Counted from the stretch's first letter, positions 41,470 to 50,542 are shown. The stretch: DNA of 55,357 nucleotides from Acidobacteriota bacterium (GCA_004298115.1 SCRJ01000172.1:1-55357), one strand, 5' to 3'. Numbers and translations are program-made. The notes: generated from the sequence alone by a model not told the origin.

Positions 41470-43778
41470 CGCTCACCCCCTCGCCGCGCCGCGACCAGCA
41501 GCGGCGCGAGGCGCATCGGGCTGATCGGCGCGTCGGTGACCCGCACACCGGTGGCGTCGTACACCGCGTTGGCGATCGCCGCGGCGGTCGGGATCGTGAC
41601 CGGCTCGCCGAGGCCCTTGGCGCCGGCCGTGTTGGCCTCGTCGTCGGGGACCTCGATCGGGAGCGACGCGATGTCGGCCGGCACGTCCATGGCGGTCGGG
41701 AGCTTGTAGTCGTGCCAGTTGGCGTTCAGCATCGTGCCGGTCTGGCGGTCGAAGACGCGCCGCTCCGTCAGGCCGAGACCGATCCCCATCGTGACGCCGC
41801 CGATCACCTGACTTTCATAGGTGAGGCGGTCCATCACCCGGCCGCTGTCGTTGGCCGACAGGAAGCGCAGCACGCGGACCTCGCCGGTGCGGGTGTCCAC
41901 CTCGACCTCGCAGAACTGCGCGACGAAGGGGTTGACGACCTTGCCCTCCGGGTTGGGACCGCGCGTCCCGACGCCGATGAGCAGGCCGCGGCGCTGAACG
42001 CCCTCCAGCTCCGAGATCTTGCGCCGCACCTTCGCATCCGCGTCCGAGACGACCTCGTCCCCCTCGATGTGAAGGGCGCCGGCGGGAGCCTTGAGCTCGG
42101 CGCCCGCGATCTCGAAGAGCTGGCGCTTGACGGCGAGCGCCGCGTCGCGCACGGCGGGCGCCTCGGTCGGCACCGTCTTGCTCCCGCCCGACGCGGTCGC
42201 ATATTGGGTCGTGCCGGTGTCGGCGTTCTCGATCTGGATCTTCGCGAGCGGCACGCCGAGCTCCTCGGACACCACCATCGCCATCACGGTCTTGGTGGCG
42301 GTGCCGAGGTCGGAGGCGCCCATGTTGAGGTTGGCGCTGCCGTCGGCGAAGAGCTTGACGACGATCGTGGCCGGCGGACCGCCGCCGCCCGCGATCCACA
42401 GGCCGGCCGCCACCCCGACGCCGCGCTTGACGGCCCCGTCCCCCTTGGGGCGGCGGCGCGCCTCGGCCCAGCCGAACGCCGCGGCGCCTTCGGCGAGGCA
42501 CCGGTCCAGGCCGGTGGTCGTGTACGGCTGGTTGCCGCGCGTCTGCGAAACAGTGGGGATGTTCTTACGGCGCAGAGCGACCGGGTCCATGCCGACGGCG
42601 GCGGCGAGGGCGTCCATCATCTGCTCGAGCGCCCAGGCGCCCTGCGGGTGGCCGGGCGCGCGGAACGCGCGCGCCGGGCCGCCGTTGATGTAGACGTCGG
42701 TCATCTCGGTGCGGACGTTGGGGCAGAGGTAGAGGTCGCGCACGAGCCAGTCCACGAGCGACGTCCCGCCCGCCGGGTAGGCGCCGCCGGTGCCGAGGAC
42801 GGTCAACTCGAACGCCGTGAGCGTGCCGTCCTTCCTGACCCCCGCCTTCAGGCGCATCGTCGATGGCGGCCGGTTGCCGACGCAGACGAACGTCTCCTCG
42901 CGCGTGAGGAAGAGCTTGACCGGGCGCGCCGCGAGCTTGGCGAGCACGGCCGCGACGAGATCGTACTTGTCGGCCTGGAGCTTGGACCCGAAGCCGCCGC
43001 CCATGTAGCGGCCGATCACGCGCACGTTGGCGAGCGGCATCCCGAGCAGCATCGCCACCCGTTGCTGCACCGGGTACACGCCCTGGGTCGATTCCCAGAT
43101 CGTGAGGCGTGGGCCGTCCCAGCTGGCGACGCAGCCGTGCAGCTCCATCGGCGTGTGGATCTCGGCCGAGGTGTGGTACGTCGCCTCCAGCACGGTATCG
43201 GCCTCGGCGAAACCGCGGGCGACGTCGCCGCGGGCGTACACCTCCGGCTCGCCGACGCGGTTGCCGCCGGCGCTGACGGCGGGGGCGCCGGGCGCGAGAG
43301 CCTTGTGCTCGTCCACCACGAAGGGGAGCACCTCGTACTCGACGGCGATCGCGCGCGCCGCGTCCCACGCCTGCTGCGGCGTCTCGGCGGCGACCGCCGC
43401 GACCGCCTCGCCCGCGAAGCGGCAGTCGCGGTCGAACAGCTTGGTGAACACGGTGCGGCTGTAGTACCAGCGCAGGTCGGCCGCGGGTGTGGCGTCGGTG
43501 ATCACGGCGCGCACGCCGGGCATCGTCGCCGCGGCGGCGGCGTCGACCTTGACGACCTTGGCGTGGGCGTGCGGGCAGCGCAGGATCGCGCCGTAGAGCA
43601 TCTCCGGGAGGACCACGTCGGAGGGGTAGACGGCCGCGCCGGAGAGCCGCTCGTAGCCGTCGATCCGCGCGACGGGCTTGCCGACGACGCGGGTCTCGCG
43701 CCAGGGTTGCGGGTTCCGGTCGGGGACCGCCGTCTCGGGTACGGCGCCGTCAATGAAGTAGAGCTCGGGGGTCTTCAT
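41466..43778 (-). CDS. paoC: Molybdenum-binding large subunit of aldehyde oxidoreductase (PaoC/YagR type)
   Basis: 770 aa xanthine oxidase-family catalytic subunit. Domain 1 GKPVARIDGYERLSGAAVYPSD; Moco-contact regions GRYMGGGFGSKLQADKY, GPARAFRAPGHPQG, MGASDLGTATKT, TQYATASGGSK; catalytic Glu in AKGLGEPVTIPTAAAIANAV. The CO-dehydrogenase form I motif AYxCSFR is absent, so CO oxidation is not indicated. Together with a Tat-exported small subunit and a [4Fe-4S]-bearing FAD subunit this matches periplasmic PaoABC, which detoxifies aldehydes; related hydroxylating enzymes remain possible. Confidence 0.9.
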   Translation of the reverse strand: MKTPELYFIDGAVPETAVPDRNPQPWRETRVVGKPVARIDGYERLSGAAVYPSDVVLPEMLYGAILRCPHAHAKVVKVDAAAAATMPGVRAVITDATPAADLRWYYSRTVFTKLFDRDCRFAGEAVAAVAAETPQQAWDAARAIAVEYEVLPFVVDEHKALAPGAPAVSAGGNRVGEPEVYARGDVARGFAEADTVLEATYHTSAEIHTPMELHGCVASWDGPRLTIWESTQGVYPVQQRVAMLLGMPLANVRVIGRYMGGGFGSKLQADKYDLVAAVLAKLAARPVKLFLTREETFVCVGNRPPSTMRLKAGVRKDGTLTAFELTVLGTGGAYPAGGTSLVDWLVRDLYLCPNVRTEMTDVYINGGPARAFRAPGHPQGAWALEQMMDALAAAVGMDPVALRRKNIPTVSQTRGNQPYTTTGLDRCLAEGAAAFGWAEARRRPKGDGAVKRGVGVAAGLWIAGGGGPPATIVVKLFADGSANLNMGASDLGTATKTVMAMVVSEELGVPLAKIQIENADTGTTQYATASGGSKTVPTEAPAVRDAALAVKRQLFEIAGAELKAPAGALHIEGDEVVSDADAKVRRKISELEGVQRRGLLIGVGTRGPNPEGKVVNPFVAQFCEVEVDTRTGEVRVLRFLSANDSGRVMDRLTYESQVIGGVTMGIGLGLTERRVFDRQTGTMLNANWHDYKLPTAMDVPADIASLPIEVPDDEANTAGAKGLGEPVTIPTAAAIANAVYDATGVRVTDAPISPMRLAPLLVAARRGGER

Positions 43779-43781
43779 CGC

Positions 43782-44405
43782 TCACCTCCCCGCGGCCTTC
43801 TTCAGCTCCGAGGCCTTCCGCACCGCCTTGAAGATGTGCGCGTAGGCGCCGCAGCGACAGAGGTTGCCGCTCATGCCGAGGCGGATTTCCTCGAGCGTCG
43901 GCTCGGGGTTGGCGCGCAGCAGCCCCTCCGCCGCCATCACCTGGCCGGGCGTGCAATACCCGCACTGCAAGCCGTCCTCGACGAGGAACGCTTGCTGGAC
44001 GGGCCCGAGCTCCTCTCCGCGCAGCAGCCCCTCCAGGGTCGTGATCTCGTGGCCGACGGCCTCGAGCGCGAGGGTCATGCAGGCGTAGCGGGGGATGTTG
44101 TCGATGAGCACCGTGCACGCGCCGCACTCGCCGCGCTCGCACCCGACCTTGGTTCCGGTCAGGCCGAGCTTCTCGCGCAGGACGAACAGGAGCGTCCAGC
44201 GGGGCTCGACCAGCAGCCGCCGCTTCCGCCCGTTGACGAGGAGGGTGACCTGGGCTGGCTCGTCCCGCGGGGCGGCGGGCGCCGCCGCGCCGGGCTGCGC
44301 CGTCGCGAGCGTCGCCGCCCCGATGGCGCCGGCCCCGACGGCGGAGATGAACCCTCGCCGGCTGACGCCCTTGCAGCCCTCGCCGTCGTCGTGATCGTGG
44401 GTCAT
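43782..44405 (-). CDS. paoA: 2Fe-2S subunit of aldehyde oxidoreductase with Tat signal (PaoA/YagT type)
   Basis: 207 aa. N-terminal twin-arginine signal SRRGFISAVGAGAIG shows that the assembled complex is exported folded. Two [2Fe-2S] clusters: plant-type GCERGECGACTVLID...C and helical CGYCTPGQVM...GNLCRCGAY. First gene of paoA-paoC-paoB, 3 nt before paoC. GGAGG before the ATG; a TAGAAT box lies at 44472-44467, about 55 nt upstream of the start. Confidence 0.92.
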   Translation of the reverse strand: MTHDHDDGEGCKGVSRRGFISAVGAGAIGAATLATAQPGAAAPAAPRDEPAQVTLLVNGRKRRLLVEPRWTLLFVLREKLGLTGTKVGCERGECGACTVLIDNIPRYACMTLALEAVGHEITTLEGLLRGEELGPVQQAFLVEDGLQCGYCTPGQVMAAEGLLRANPEPTLEEIRLGMSGNLCRCGAYAHIFKAVRKASELKKAAGR

Positions 44406-44606
44406 CGCGGCCTCCAAGCGCACTCGGGGTTCTGGCAGCGTCGCAACGGCGGTGTGCGCTGTCCCGATTCTACTTGAGAACACCCCGGTCGGCTCGCCGC
44501 CGCCACCGCGCCCGCAGCCGCCGTGACCATGGGTGGAGGAAGCCTCGCCGGGGCGACGGGGCCCGGCGCGGTGAAGTGCGCTATCGTGAGACTCCGGAGG
44601 TGGCGC

Positions 44607-45032
44607 ATGCGAACGAGGGCGAGCGCTGTGGCGTGGGGAGCGCTGGCGTTGTTGCTGGCGACGACGGTCGTGGGGGCCGCGGAGAGCCCCGAGGCCAAGG
44701 CGGTCGCCAGCGCGAAGTCGTGGCTGGCGCTGGTCGATGCCGGCAAGTACGGCCCCAGTTGGGACGCCGCCGCCGCGACGTTCAAGGGCGCGGTGGCCCA
44801 GGCGGACTGGGAGAGGATGGTGGGGAGCGTGCGGGGTCCGCTCGGCGGCCTCCTGAGCCGCGAGCTCGCGGCCAGCAAAGCGGTTTCGAGCCTGCCCGGG
44901 GCGCCTGACGGCCGCTACGTCGTGGTCCAGTTCAAGACGGCGTTCGAGCACAAGGCCCAGGTCGTGGAGACGGTCACCACCGTGCTCGAGAGCGACGGCG
45001 CCTGGCGGGTCACGGGGTACTTCATCAAGTGA
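44607..45032 (+). CDS. Exported DUF4019 protein
   Basis: 141 aa. ATG at 44607 has CCGGAGG at 6 nt and begins a signal peptide (MRTRASAVAWGALALLLATTVVGA-A). The rest is one DUF4019 domain: AKAVASAKSWLALVDAGKYGPSWDAAA, FKGAVAQADWERMVGSVRGPLG, GRYVVVQFKTAFEHKAQVVETVT, ESDGAWRVTGYFIK. The fold is NTF2-like by pattern; no known activity. It is 134 nt upstream of the cytochrome gene, which has its own promoter. Confidence 0.85.
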   Translation: MRTRASAVAWGALALLLATTVVGAAESPEAKAVASAKSWLALVDAGKYGPSWDAAAATFKGAVAQADWERMVGSVRGPLGGLLSRELAASKAVSSLPGAPDGRYVVVQFKTAFEHKAQVVETVTTVLESDGAWRVTGYFIK

Positions 45033-45117
45033 CCCGCCCGCACATGGCGGCCGTACCTCACTGATTGCGGACGACTTCCGTTCGGGGGCGCGGCGTCTCC
45101 GAGTCAAGTTAGTGACC

Positions 45118-45146
45118 TTGACAAATCTGCGACAAATTATTACCCT
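45118..45146 (+). promoter_or_regulatory. Sigma-70-like promoter of the cytochrome gene
   Basis: TTGACA (45118-45123), 17-nt A/T-rich spacer, TACCCT (45141-45146); predicted +1 near 45153, followed by a GGGGGGG ribosome site and a GTG at 45167. The A/T content stands out from the surrounding sequence. Confidence 0.75.
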
Positions 45147-45166
45147 CCCGTTGCAGTTGGGGGGGT

Positions 45167-48016
45167 GTGTCGTTGATTTCTGCATCGGTCGGGTTTCGGC
45201 GCGCGGCTCCATCAAGCTGGATTCGTTCGTCGCGTTTCCCTTTCGCGGCGGCGTGCGTACTCGCCGGATTGGCGGCGGTCGTCGCGCCCGCGCCGGCTGT
45301 CGCTCAGGAGAACGGCGACTGCTTCACCTGCCACGCGGACAAGGACCTCAGCAAGAAGCGCGACGGCCGGACGGTGTCGCTGTTCGTGGACGAGAAGAGG
45401 TTCACGGCGGACGTGCACGGCAAGGTGCCGTGCATCGGCTGCCACACCGATCTCAAGGGCTCGGACTTCCCGCACGCCGAGACCTTGAAGCCGCCCACGT
45501 GCACGCCGTGCCACGAGAAGGAAGTCGCGGACAACGCCGCGAGCATGCACGGCCGCGCCGAGGCGCGGGGCAAGGCGGTCGCCCCCAAGTGCCTCGACTG
45601 CCACGGCATTCCCCACTACATCGTGCCGGTGCGCGACCCGCGCTCGCCGGTGGCCCCGATTCGGATCCCGTTCCTGTGCGGCAAGTGCCACCACGAGGGT
45701 TCGCCCGTCAGCCTCGAGTTCAACATTCCCGAGTCCAACATTTTCGAGAACTACTCCGAGTCGATCCACGGGCAGGCGCTGCTCACGAAGGGCCTGACGG
45801 TCGCGCCGAGCTGCGTGTCGTGCCACACCCCGCACCTGGTTCTGCCGCACACCGACCCCCGCTCCTCGATCGCGCGTAAGAACATCGCCGCGACCTGCGC
45901 GAAGTGCCACAGCGCGATCGAACAGGTGCACCGCAAGATCATTCGCGGCGAGCTCTGGGAGAAGGCGCCCAACACCCTCCCCGCGTGCCCCGATTGCCAC
46001 CAGCCGCACAAGATCCGCAAGGTCTTCTACGAGCAGGGGATGTCGGACAAGGACTGCCTCTCCTGCCACGAGCGGCCGGGGATCAAGGCGTCCTCCGACG
46101 GGCGCTCGCTGTACGTCGACGCCACCGAGCTGGCCAAGTCGGTGCACGCCAGTCGCGCGTGCAGCCAGTGCCACAGCGAGGTGCGGCCCTCCCTGGACCG
46201 GCCGTGCGCCTCGATCACCCATAAGGTGGACTGCGCCGCGTGCCACGCCGAAACCGTCACGCAGTACGGCAAGAGCATCCACGGTCAGCTCCACGCCCAG
46301 GGCGACCCCAACGCTCCCGCCTGCCGCGACTGCCACGGCACGCACGGCGTCAAGGGAAAGAAGGACCCCGCCTCGCCGACGTTCTCCCGCAACGTGCCGG
46401 ACCTGTGCGGCGGTTGCCATCGCGAGGGCGAGAAGGCGGCCGTCCGCTACAAGGGCACCGAGCACAACATTCCGGGGCGGTACTCCGAGAGCATCCACGG
46501 CCAGGGCCTGGTGCAGAGCGGGTTGCTGGTGACCGCGATGTGCACCAGTTGCCACACGGCCCACTCGATCCTGCCGGCCGCCGACCCGGCCTCGACCGTG
46601 AACCCCGGCAACTTGCCGACGACGTGCGGCCACTGCCACTACGGCGTCGAGCGGCAGTTCGAACAGAGCATCCATTCCGTCAAGGTCTCGCACACGACCA
46701 AGCCGCTGCCGGTCTGCAACAGCTGCCACACGGCCCACTCGATCCGCAGGACCGACTCGCTCGGGTTCGAGCTCGGGATCATCAACACCTGCGGCAAGTG
46801 CCACGCGGACGTGACCAAGTCGTACTTCGCGACCTACCACGGCAAGGTCTCGCAGCTCGGCTACGGCAAGACCGCCAAGTGCTACGACTGCCACGGCGCG
46901 CACGACATCCTGCCGCCGTCCGACCCGCGCTCGCACCTGTCGCGCGAGCACGTGGTCGCCACCTGCCAGAAGTGCCATCCCGGCGCGACGCGGCGCTTCG
47001 CGGGGTACCTCACCCACGCCACCCACCACGACCCCGCCAAGTACCCGTTGCTGTTCTGGACGTTCTGGGGGATGACCGGCCTGCTGATCGGCACCTTCAT
47101 CATCGGGGGCCTGCACACGCTGCTGTGGCTGCCGCGTGCGGTGCAGATGCGCCGCCAGCACCGCCGCGACGCGGTGGCGGAAGACCCCAAGGCGATGCAG
47201 TACGTCCGCTTCTCGCGCCTCAACCGGGCGCTGCACATCGCGATGATCGTGAGCTTCCTGACGCTCGCGACCACGGGGCTGACGTTGAAGTTCTCCTACA
47301 CGGCGTGGGCCTCGACGCTGTCGCACATCCTGGGCGGGTTCGAGACCACCGGGTACATCCACCGCGCGGCGGCGATCCTGATGGTCGGCATCTTCGTGAC
47401 GCACCTGACCGACCTGACGCGCCGGAAGAAGCGCGAGGGCCTCTCCTGGAAGTGGATGCTGACCGGCCCCGACACCATGCTGCCGACGCTCAAGGACGGC
47501 AAGGACGCGTGGCGGTCGATCAAGTGGTTCCTCGGGTTCGGGCCGCGCCCCGACTACGGGCGCTGGACGTACTGGGAGAAGTTCGACTACTTCGCGGTGT
47601 TCTGGGGGATCTTCGTCATTGGCTCCACCGGCATGATGCTCTGGTTCCCCGAGCTGTTCACGCGGCTGCTCCCGGGCTGGCTGATCAACATCGCCACGAT
47701 CATCCACAGCGACGAGGCGCTGCTCGCGGTCGGGTTCATCTTCACGGTGCACTTCTTCAACACCCACCTGCGCCCGGAGAAGTTTCCGATGGACATCGTC
47801 GTCTTCACCGGCCGCATGCCCGTGGACGAGCTCAAGCGCGACAAGCCGGCGGAGTACGAGAAGCTCGTCGCGTCCGGGACGCTCGAGGAGCACCTCGGCG
47901 AGCCGTACCAGCCGGTGGTGATCCGAGCGGTGCGGTTGTTCGGGTGGGCGGCGCTGATCACGGGGTTTGCGATCGTGATCTGGATCATCTACGCGATGCT
48001 CTTCGCCTACCGCTAA
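45167..48016 (+). CDS. Fusion of 19-haem cytochrome c to membrane diheme cytochrome b
   Basis: 949 aa. A signal/anchor (about 22-46) is followed by a periplasmic region to about residue 615 with 19 CxxCH motifs (CFTCH, CIGCH, CTPCH, CLDCH, CGKCH, CVSCH, CAKCH, CPDCH, CLSCH, CSQCH, CAACH, CRDCH, CGGCH, CTSCH, CGHCH, CNSCH, CGKCH, CYDCH, CQKCH). The haems come in repeated modules (YSESIHGQ, then CxxCHTxHxxL-P, then TCxxCH), implying internal duplication. From about 625 to the end is a cytochrome b561/HydC-type domain: helices starting YPLLFWTFWGMTGLLIG, and His-bearing helices LNRALHIAMI, YIHRAAAILMVGIFVTHL and IIHSDEALLAVGFIFTVHFF, which can ligate two b haems. The architecture resembles Geobacter CbcL but with about twice the haems. 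Likely a quinol-linked electron exporter or reductase, direction unknown. GTG start with GGGGGGG. Confidence 0.92.
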   Translation: MSLISASVGFRRAAPSSWIRSSRFPFAAACVLAGLAAVVAPAPAVAQENGDCFTCHADKDLSKKRDGRTVSLFVDEKRFTADVHGKVPCIGCHTDLKGSDFPHAETLKPPTCTPCHEKEVADNAASMHGRAEARGKAVAPKCLDCHGIPHYIVPVRDPRSPVAPIRIPFLCGKCHHEGSPVSLEFNIPESNIFENYSESIHGQALLTKGLTVAPSCVSCHTPHLVLPHTDPRSSIARKNIAATCAKCHSAIEQVHRKIIRGELWEKAPNTLPACPDCHQPHKIRKVFYEQGMSDKDCLSCHERPGIKASSDGRSLYVDATELAKSVHASRACSQCHSEVRPSLDRPCASITHKVDCAACHAETVTQYGKSIHGQLHAQGDPNAPACRDCHGTHGVKGKKDPASPTFSRNVPDLCGGCHREGEKAAVRYKGTEHNIPGRYSESIHGQGLVQSGLLVTAMCTSCHTAHSILPAADPASTVNPGNLPTTCGHCHYGVERQFEQSIHSVKVSHTTKPLPVCNSCHTAHSIRRTDSLGFELGIINTCGKCHADVTKSYFATYHGKVSQLGYGKTAKCYDCHGAHDILPPSDPRSHLSREHVVATCQKCHPGATRRFAGYLTHATHHDPAKYPLLFWTFWGMTGLLIGTFIIGGLHTLLWLPRAVQMRRQHRRDAVAEDPKAMQYVRFSRLNRALHIAMIVSFLTLATTGLTLKFSYTAWASTLSHILGGFETTGYIHRAAAILMVGIFVTHLTDLTRRKKREGLSWKWMLTGPDTMLPTLKDGKDAWRSIKWFLGFGPRPDYGRWTYWEKFDYFAVFWGIFVIGSTGMMLWFPELFTRLLPGWLINIATIIHSDEALLAVGFIFTVHFFNTHLRPEKFPMDIVVFTGRMPVDELKRDKPAEYEKLVASGTLEEHLGEPYQPVVIRAVRLFGWAALITGFAIVIWIIYAMLFAYR

Positions 48017-48339
48017 GGACGCCGCTAAGGGCGCCGCCGATAGCGGACCATCCGCGGCGTTGCCCTTCGGCGGTTCGCGTGCTCACGTAGCCTCCGGCTA
48101 CGCTCCGCCGCGTCCGCCTCGGGCGCCTTGCGGCTGGCCCACTCTCGGCGGCGCGGCTACACGCCCCAAGCTGCGAGGGCCTGCCTACGGTGGAGTGGTC
48201 GTCTTCGAGGGAGGGACTCGAGGCGGCGCGGCCTGCCGCTGGCGCGGCCGGACCGAGGGAAGTGCCACGCTAGATCCGTCTCCAGGATGCGGTCGACGCG
48301 ATGATCCGGCGAGTTGCTCACGATGCCTGCGGAGCGCGG
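48017..48339. other. Gene-free 323-nt region after the cytochrome gene
   Basis: Contains an imperfect hairpin (GGGCGCCGCCG with CGGCGTTGCCC, about 48028-48066) that could end the cytochrome transcript, a short palindrome GTAGCC-TCC-GGCTAC near 48087, and the left copy of a 32-nt direct repeat (48220-48251). No coding sequence seen. Confidence 0.5.
48220..48251 (+). repeat. Left copy of imperfect 32-nt direct repeat
   Basis: Matches 51081-51112 at 28 of 32 positions (shared core GCGCGGCCTG and GGCGCGGCCGG). The two copies flank the hydrolase and the nucleotidyltransferase/HTH pair. Confidence 0.5.
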
Positions 48340-49737
48340 TTACTTTCTGGGCTCCACTTCCTTCAGAATCCAGGCGGCGATCTTCTGCAGGACCGATGGC
48401 GCAATCGTTTCCTCGATATGCCCGTATTCGTTCGGTAGACCCGTCGGTGCCGTCTGAAAGAGGTGGTTGAGGCCCGGGAACTCGTCGGTCTCGACGTTCT
48501 TGTTGTGGCCCTCTTCCAGGGCTCTTCGAATCGCCGTCAGGTTCTGTTCAGGAGATACCTGCAGGTCCTTCGAACCGTCCAGCGCCAGGACCGGGCACTT
48601 CACCCTCCTCAGCGTTGGCGCGGGGTCGTACGCCAGGAAGTATCGGAACCAAGGCGAGGTCAACGCCTTGATCTGCGCGGCCATCTGGGCCTCGGGGACC
48701 TTCGCGCCGGAGAGCTGCGCAATTTCCTTCTGGACCGTTGCCGGGTCCCTGCCTTCCATGACCGACCCCAGGATCGTGCGCTCGTTCGCGGCCGCCTTGT
48801 CCGCCTCGCCCTGGCTACGCCCGCTGGCACGAGCCAGCATGCGCACCTGCTCCACCAGGACCGTTTCCCCCGGAACGCCCGTTCCCGCCATCATCACGAT
48901 AAACGCAACGGCGGGATGTTCAGCGGCAACCATCGCCGCGATGATGGCTCCTTCACTGTGCCCGATCACTCCGATCCTGTGCGGATCGACCTCAGCTCGC
49001 GTCGCGAGATAGGCCACACCGGACTCCGCATCGGTCGCGAAGTCCGCTGTCGTCGCCGTCGCGAACTGCCCTCCTGATTGCCCCACCCCACGGTCGTCCA
49101 CCCGCAGCACCACGATCCCGCGCCGCGTCAGGCAGTCGGAGAGCACCAGGAACGGCCTGTGCCCCATGATCTCCTCGTTGCGGTTTTGCGGCCCTGAGCC
49201 CGTGACCAGCAGCGCCGCCGGGAACGGCCCCTGGCCTTGCGGAACCGTCAGCGTTCCGGCCAGCGTGATCCCTGCTTGCTTGTTCTCGCAGGTAACGTCT
49301 TCCGAGCTGTACGGGAGGGGACGCTTCGGTTCCTGCGGACGCGGTGGTTCCAGCGAAGCCACGTCCTTCACCCGCTCCAGCGTCAGCGGCAGGAGTGCGC
49401 CACCCTGCTGAAATGTGCCGTGGATCGAAGCCGCGTCCGCAGCGATGGTCCCTTCATATTTCGCGCCCAACGCTGGCATCGTCATCACCAGCTTCGCGCC
49501 CTCCCGCGTGAGGCTGGCCACCGGAAGGCCCTTCGCCCCCTGGTCCAGGCTGTCCATCGTCGCGCTGTAGCCCTTGTCGTCCGCCGTGATATGGAACGCG
49601 ATGCGGAGCTTGACCGTGCCCGCATTGAGGGTTCCCAGCCACGTGCCCGTCATGTCCGCCGTCCGCGCGGCATCCTGCGCCAACGCCGGGCACGACGCGC
49701 AGGCGGTCAGCATTGTCAACACCAGTAAGCTCCTCAT
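48340..49737 (-). CDS. Exported alpha/beta hydrolase (S9/S33-like, acyl-aminoacyl or esterase type)
   Basis: 465 aa. Signal peptide MRSLLVLTMLTACASCPALAQ. N-terminal beta-domain of about 110 residues (GTWLGTLNAGTVKLRIAFHIT, TMDSLDQGAKGLPVASL) common in Acidobacteriota hydrolases; then the catalytic domain: VTGSGPQNRNEEIMGHRPF, VLRVDDRGVGQSGG, nucleophile elbow GHSEG, Asp region LALDGSKDLQV, His in FPGLNHLFQ. Probably a periplasmic peptidase or esterase. ATG at 49737; GGAGG lies 13 nt upstream, a slightly long spacing, so the in-frame ATG at 49764 is an alternative. Codon use is visibly less G+C-biased than in neighbouring genes. Confidence 0.88.
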   Translation of the reverse strand: MRSLLVLTMLTACASCPALAQDAARTADMTGTWLGTLNAGTVKLRIAFHITADDKGYSATMDSLDQGAKGLPVASLTREGAKLVMTMPALGAKYEGTIAADAASIHGTFQQGGALLPLTLERVKDVASLEPPRPQEPKRPLPYSSEDVTCENKQAGITLAGTLTVPQGQGPFPAALLVTGSGPQNRNEEIMGHRPFLVLSDCLTRRGIVVLRVDDRGVGQSGGQFATATTADFATDAESGVAYLATRAEVDPHRIGVIGHSEGAIIAAMVAAEHPAVAFIVMMAGTGVPGETVLVEQVRMLARASGRSQGEADKAAANERTILGSVMEGRDPATVQKEIAQLSGAKVPEAQMAAQIKALTSPWFRYFLAYDPAPTLRRVKCPVLALDGSKDLQVSPEQNLTAIRRALEEGHNKNVETDEFPGLNHLFQTAPTGLPNEYGHIEETIAPSVLQKIAAWILKEVEPRK

Positions 49738-49910
49738 GAGGATCTGCCAGCCTCCTTGGTCCATCCGATTCTGTGCGCACGGCGCCCTGGCAACCCCGGT
49801 TGGGTCATGGTGGATCCGTCCTACCAGGGGAGGCGTGCCCAGTGAACCATCGTCTGGCAAGCTTGCGCCACCGCCGTCCAAGTGCGCAAGTCCGACACCC
49901 GTTCGGCGAC

Positions 49911-49937
49911 TTGCATGGATCGAAAACAAGGTATACA
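49911..49937 (+). promoter_or_regulatory. A/T-rich promoter-like site of the nucleotidyltransferase gene
   Basis: TTGCAT (49911-49916), 15-nt spacer (short), TATACA (49932-49937), 11 nt before the ATG, giving a leader of about 5 nt. The hexamer is part of the palindrome GTATAC. Confidence 0.4.
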
Positions 49938-49948
49938 TTGTGTGTGAG

Positions 49949-50542
49949 ATGGAACTCGAGCGGATCCTCGCGCTGGCCGATGGCCCACCGAAGACAGCAG
50001 CCCTTGCGGCCTGGGTGCAGGGTCTGTTCCCGGTAGAGAGTACGCCGGTTCTCGTCGGCGGCGCGGCGGTCGAGCTCTACACCGGTGGCGCTTACGTGAC
50101 CGGGGATCTCGACTTTGTCGGCCACGTCCCGGCCGGGGTCGCGACGAAGCTGGCCGCCGCAGGGTTCTCCCGCACCGGGCGGCACTGGCTGCGCGAACCG
50201 GGTCAGGTCTTCATCGAGTTCCCTGGCGAGACGCTCGGACCTGGCGAGGAAAGCGTCCGGTTGCGCATCGGTGAGGTGGACGTGGTGACCATCAGTCCGG
50301 AAGATGCCGTCGCCGACCGGCTGGGCGCGTGGCAGCACTGGCGTTCCATGGTTGACGGCGTCAACGCCTGGCTCCTGTTCCGGGCGCAACGGCTCGTCCT
50401 CGATCGCGCGCGCCTGCGAAAGCGTGCGGCAGCCCTGGAGGCCGAGGACGCGTTGCGCGCGCTGCTCGCTCTGGCGCGCCGCCTGGGGACGAGGGAGGCC
50501 ACGGAGGAGGAACTCGAGCGATGGGCGCAGGAGGGGCCATGA
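49949..50542 (+). CDS. Nucleotidyltransferase-like protein (antitoxin/toxin-type pair member)
   Basis: 197 aa. N-terminal nucleotidyltransferase signature: PVLVGGAAVELYTGGAYVTGDLDFVG, with the Gly-Gly and the DxD pair, followed by GRHWLREPGQVFIEFPGETL and VDVVTISPEDAVADRL. This is the pattern of the AbiEii/DUF6036-like stand-alone nucleotidyltransferases. The C-terminal third is helical (RKRAAALEAEDALRALLALARRLG). It overlaps the HTH gene by 4 nt (ATGA) with GGAGG serving the second gene, so the two act as a pair, as in MNT/AbiE-type toxin-antitoxin systems. That role is inferred from layout only. Start ATG at 49949 follows a TATACA box. Confidence 0.75.
   Translation: MELERILALADGPPKTAALAAWVQGLFPVESTPVLVGGAAVELYTGGAYVTGDLDFVGHVPAGVATKLAAAGFSRTGRHWLREPGQVFIEFPGETLGPGEESVRLRIGEVDVVTISPEDAVADRLGAWQHWRSMVDGVNAWLLFRAQRLVLDRARLRKRAAALEAEDALRALLALARRLGTREATEEELERWAQEGP

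Noticed and set aside
41466-44405. Aerobic carbon monoxide dehydrogenase (CoxLMS)
   Set aside because: The gene order and families fit, but the large subunit lacks the form I AYxCSFR motif, the small subunit has a Tat signal and the FAD subunit has extra cluster cysteines; PaoABC-type fits better.
48087-48102. Intrinsic terminator at the GTAGCC-TCC-GGCTAC hairpin
   Set aside because: The stem is only 6 bp and no U-run follows on either strand; kept only as a note in the intergenic entry.
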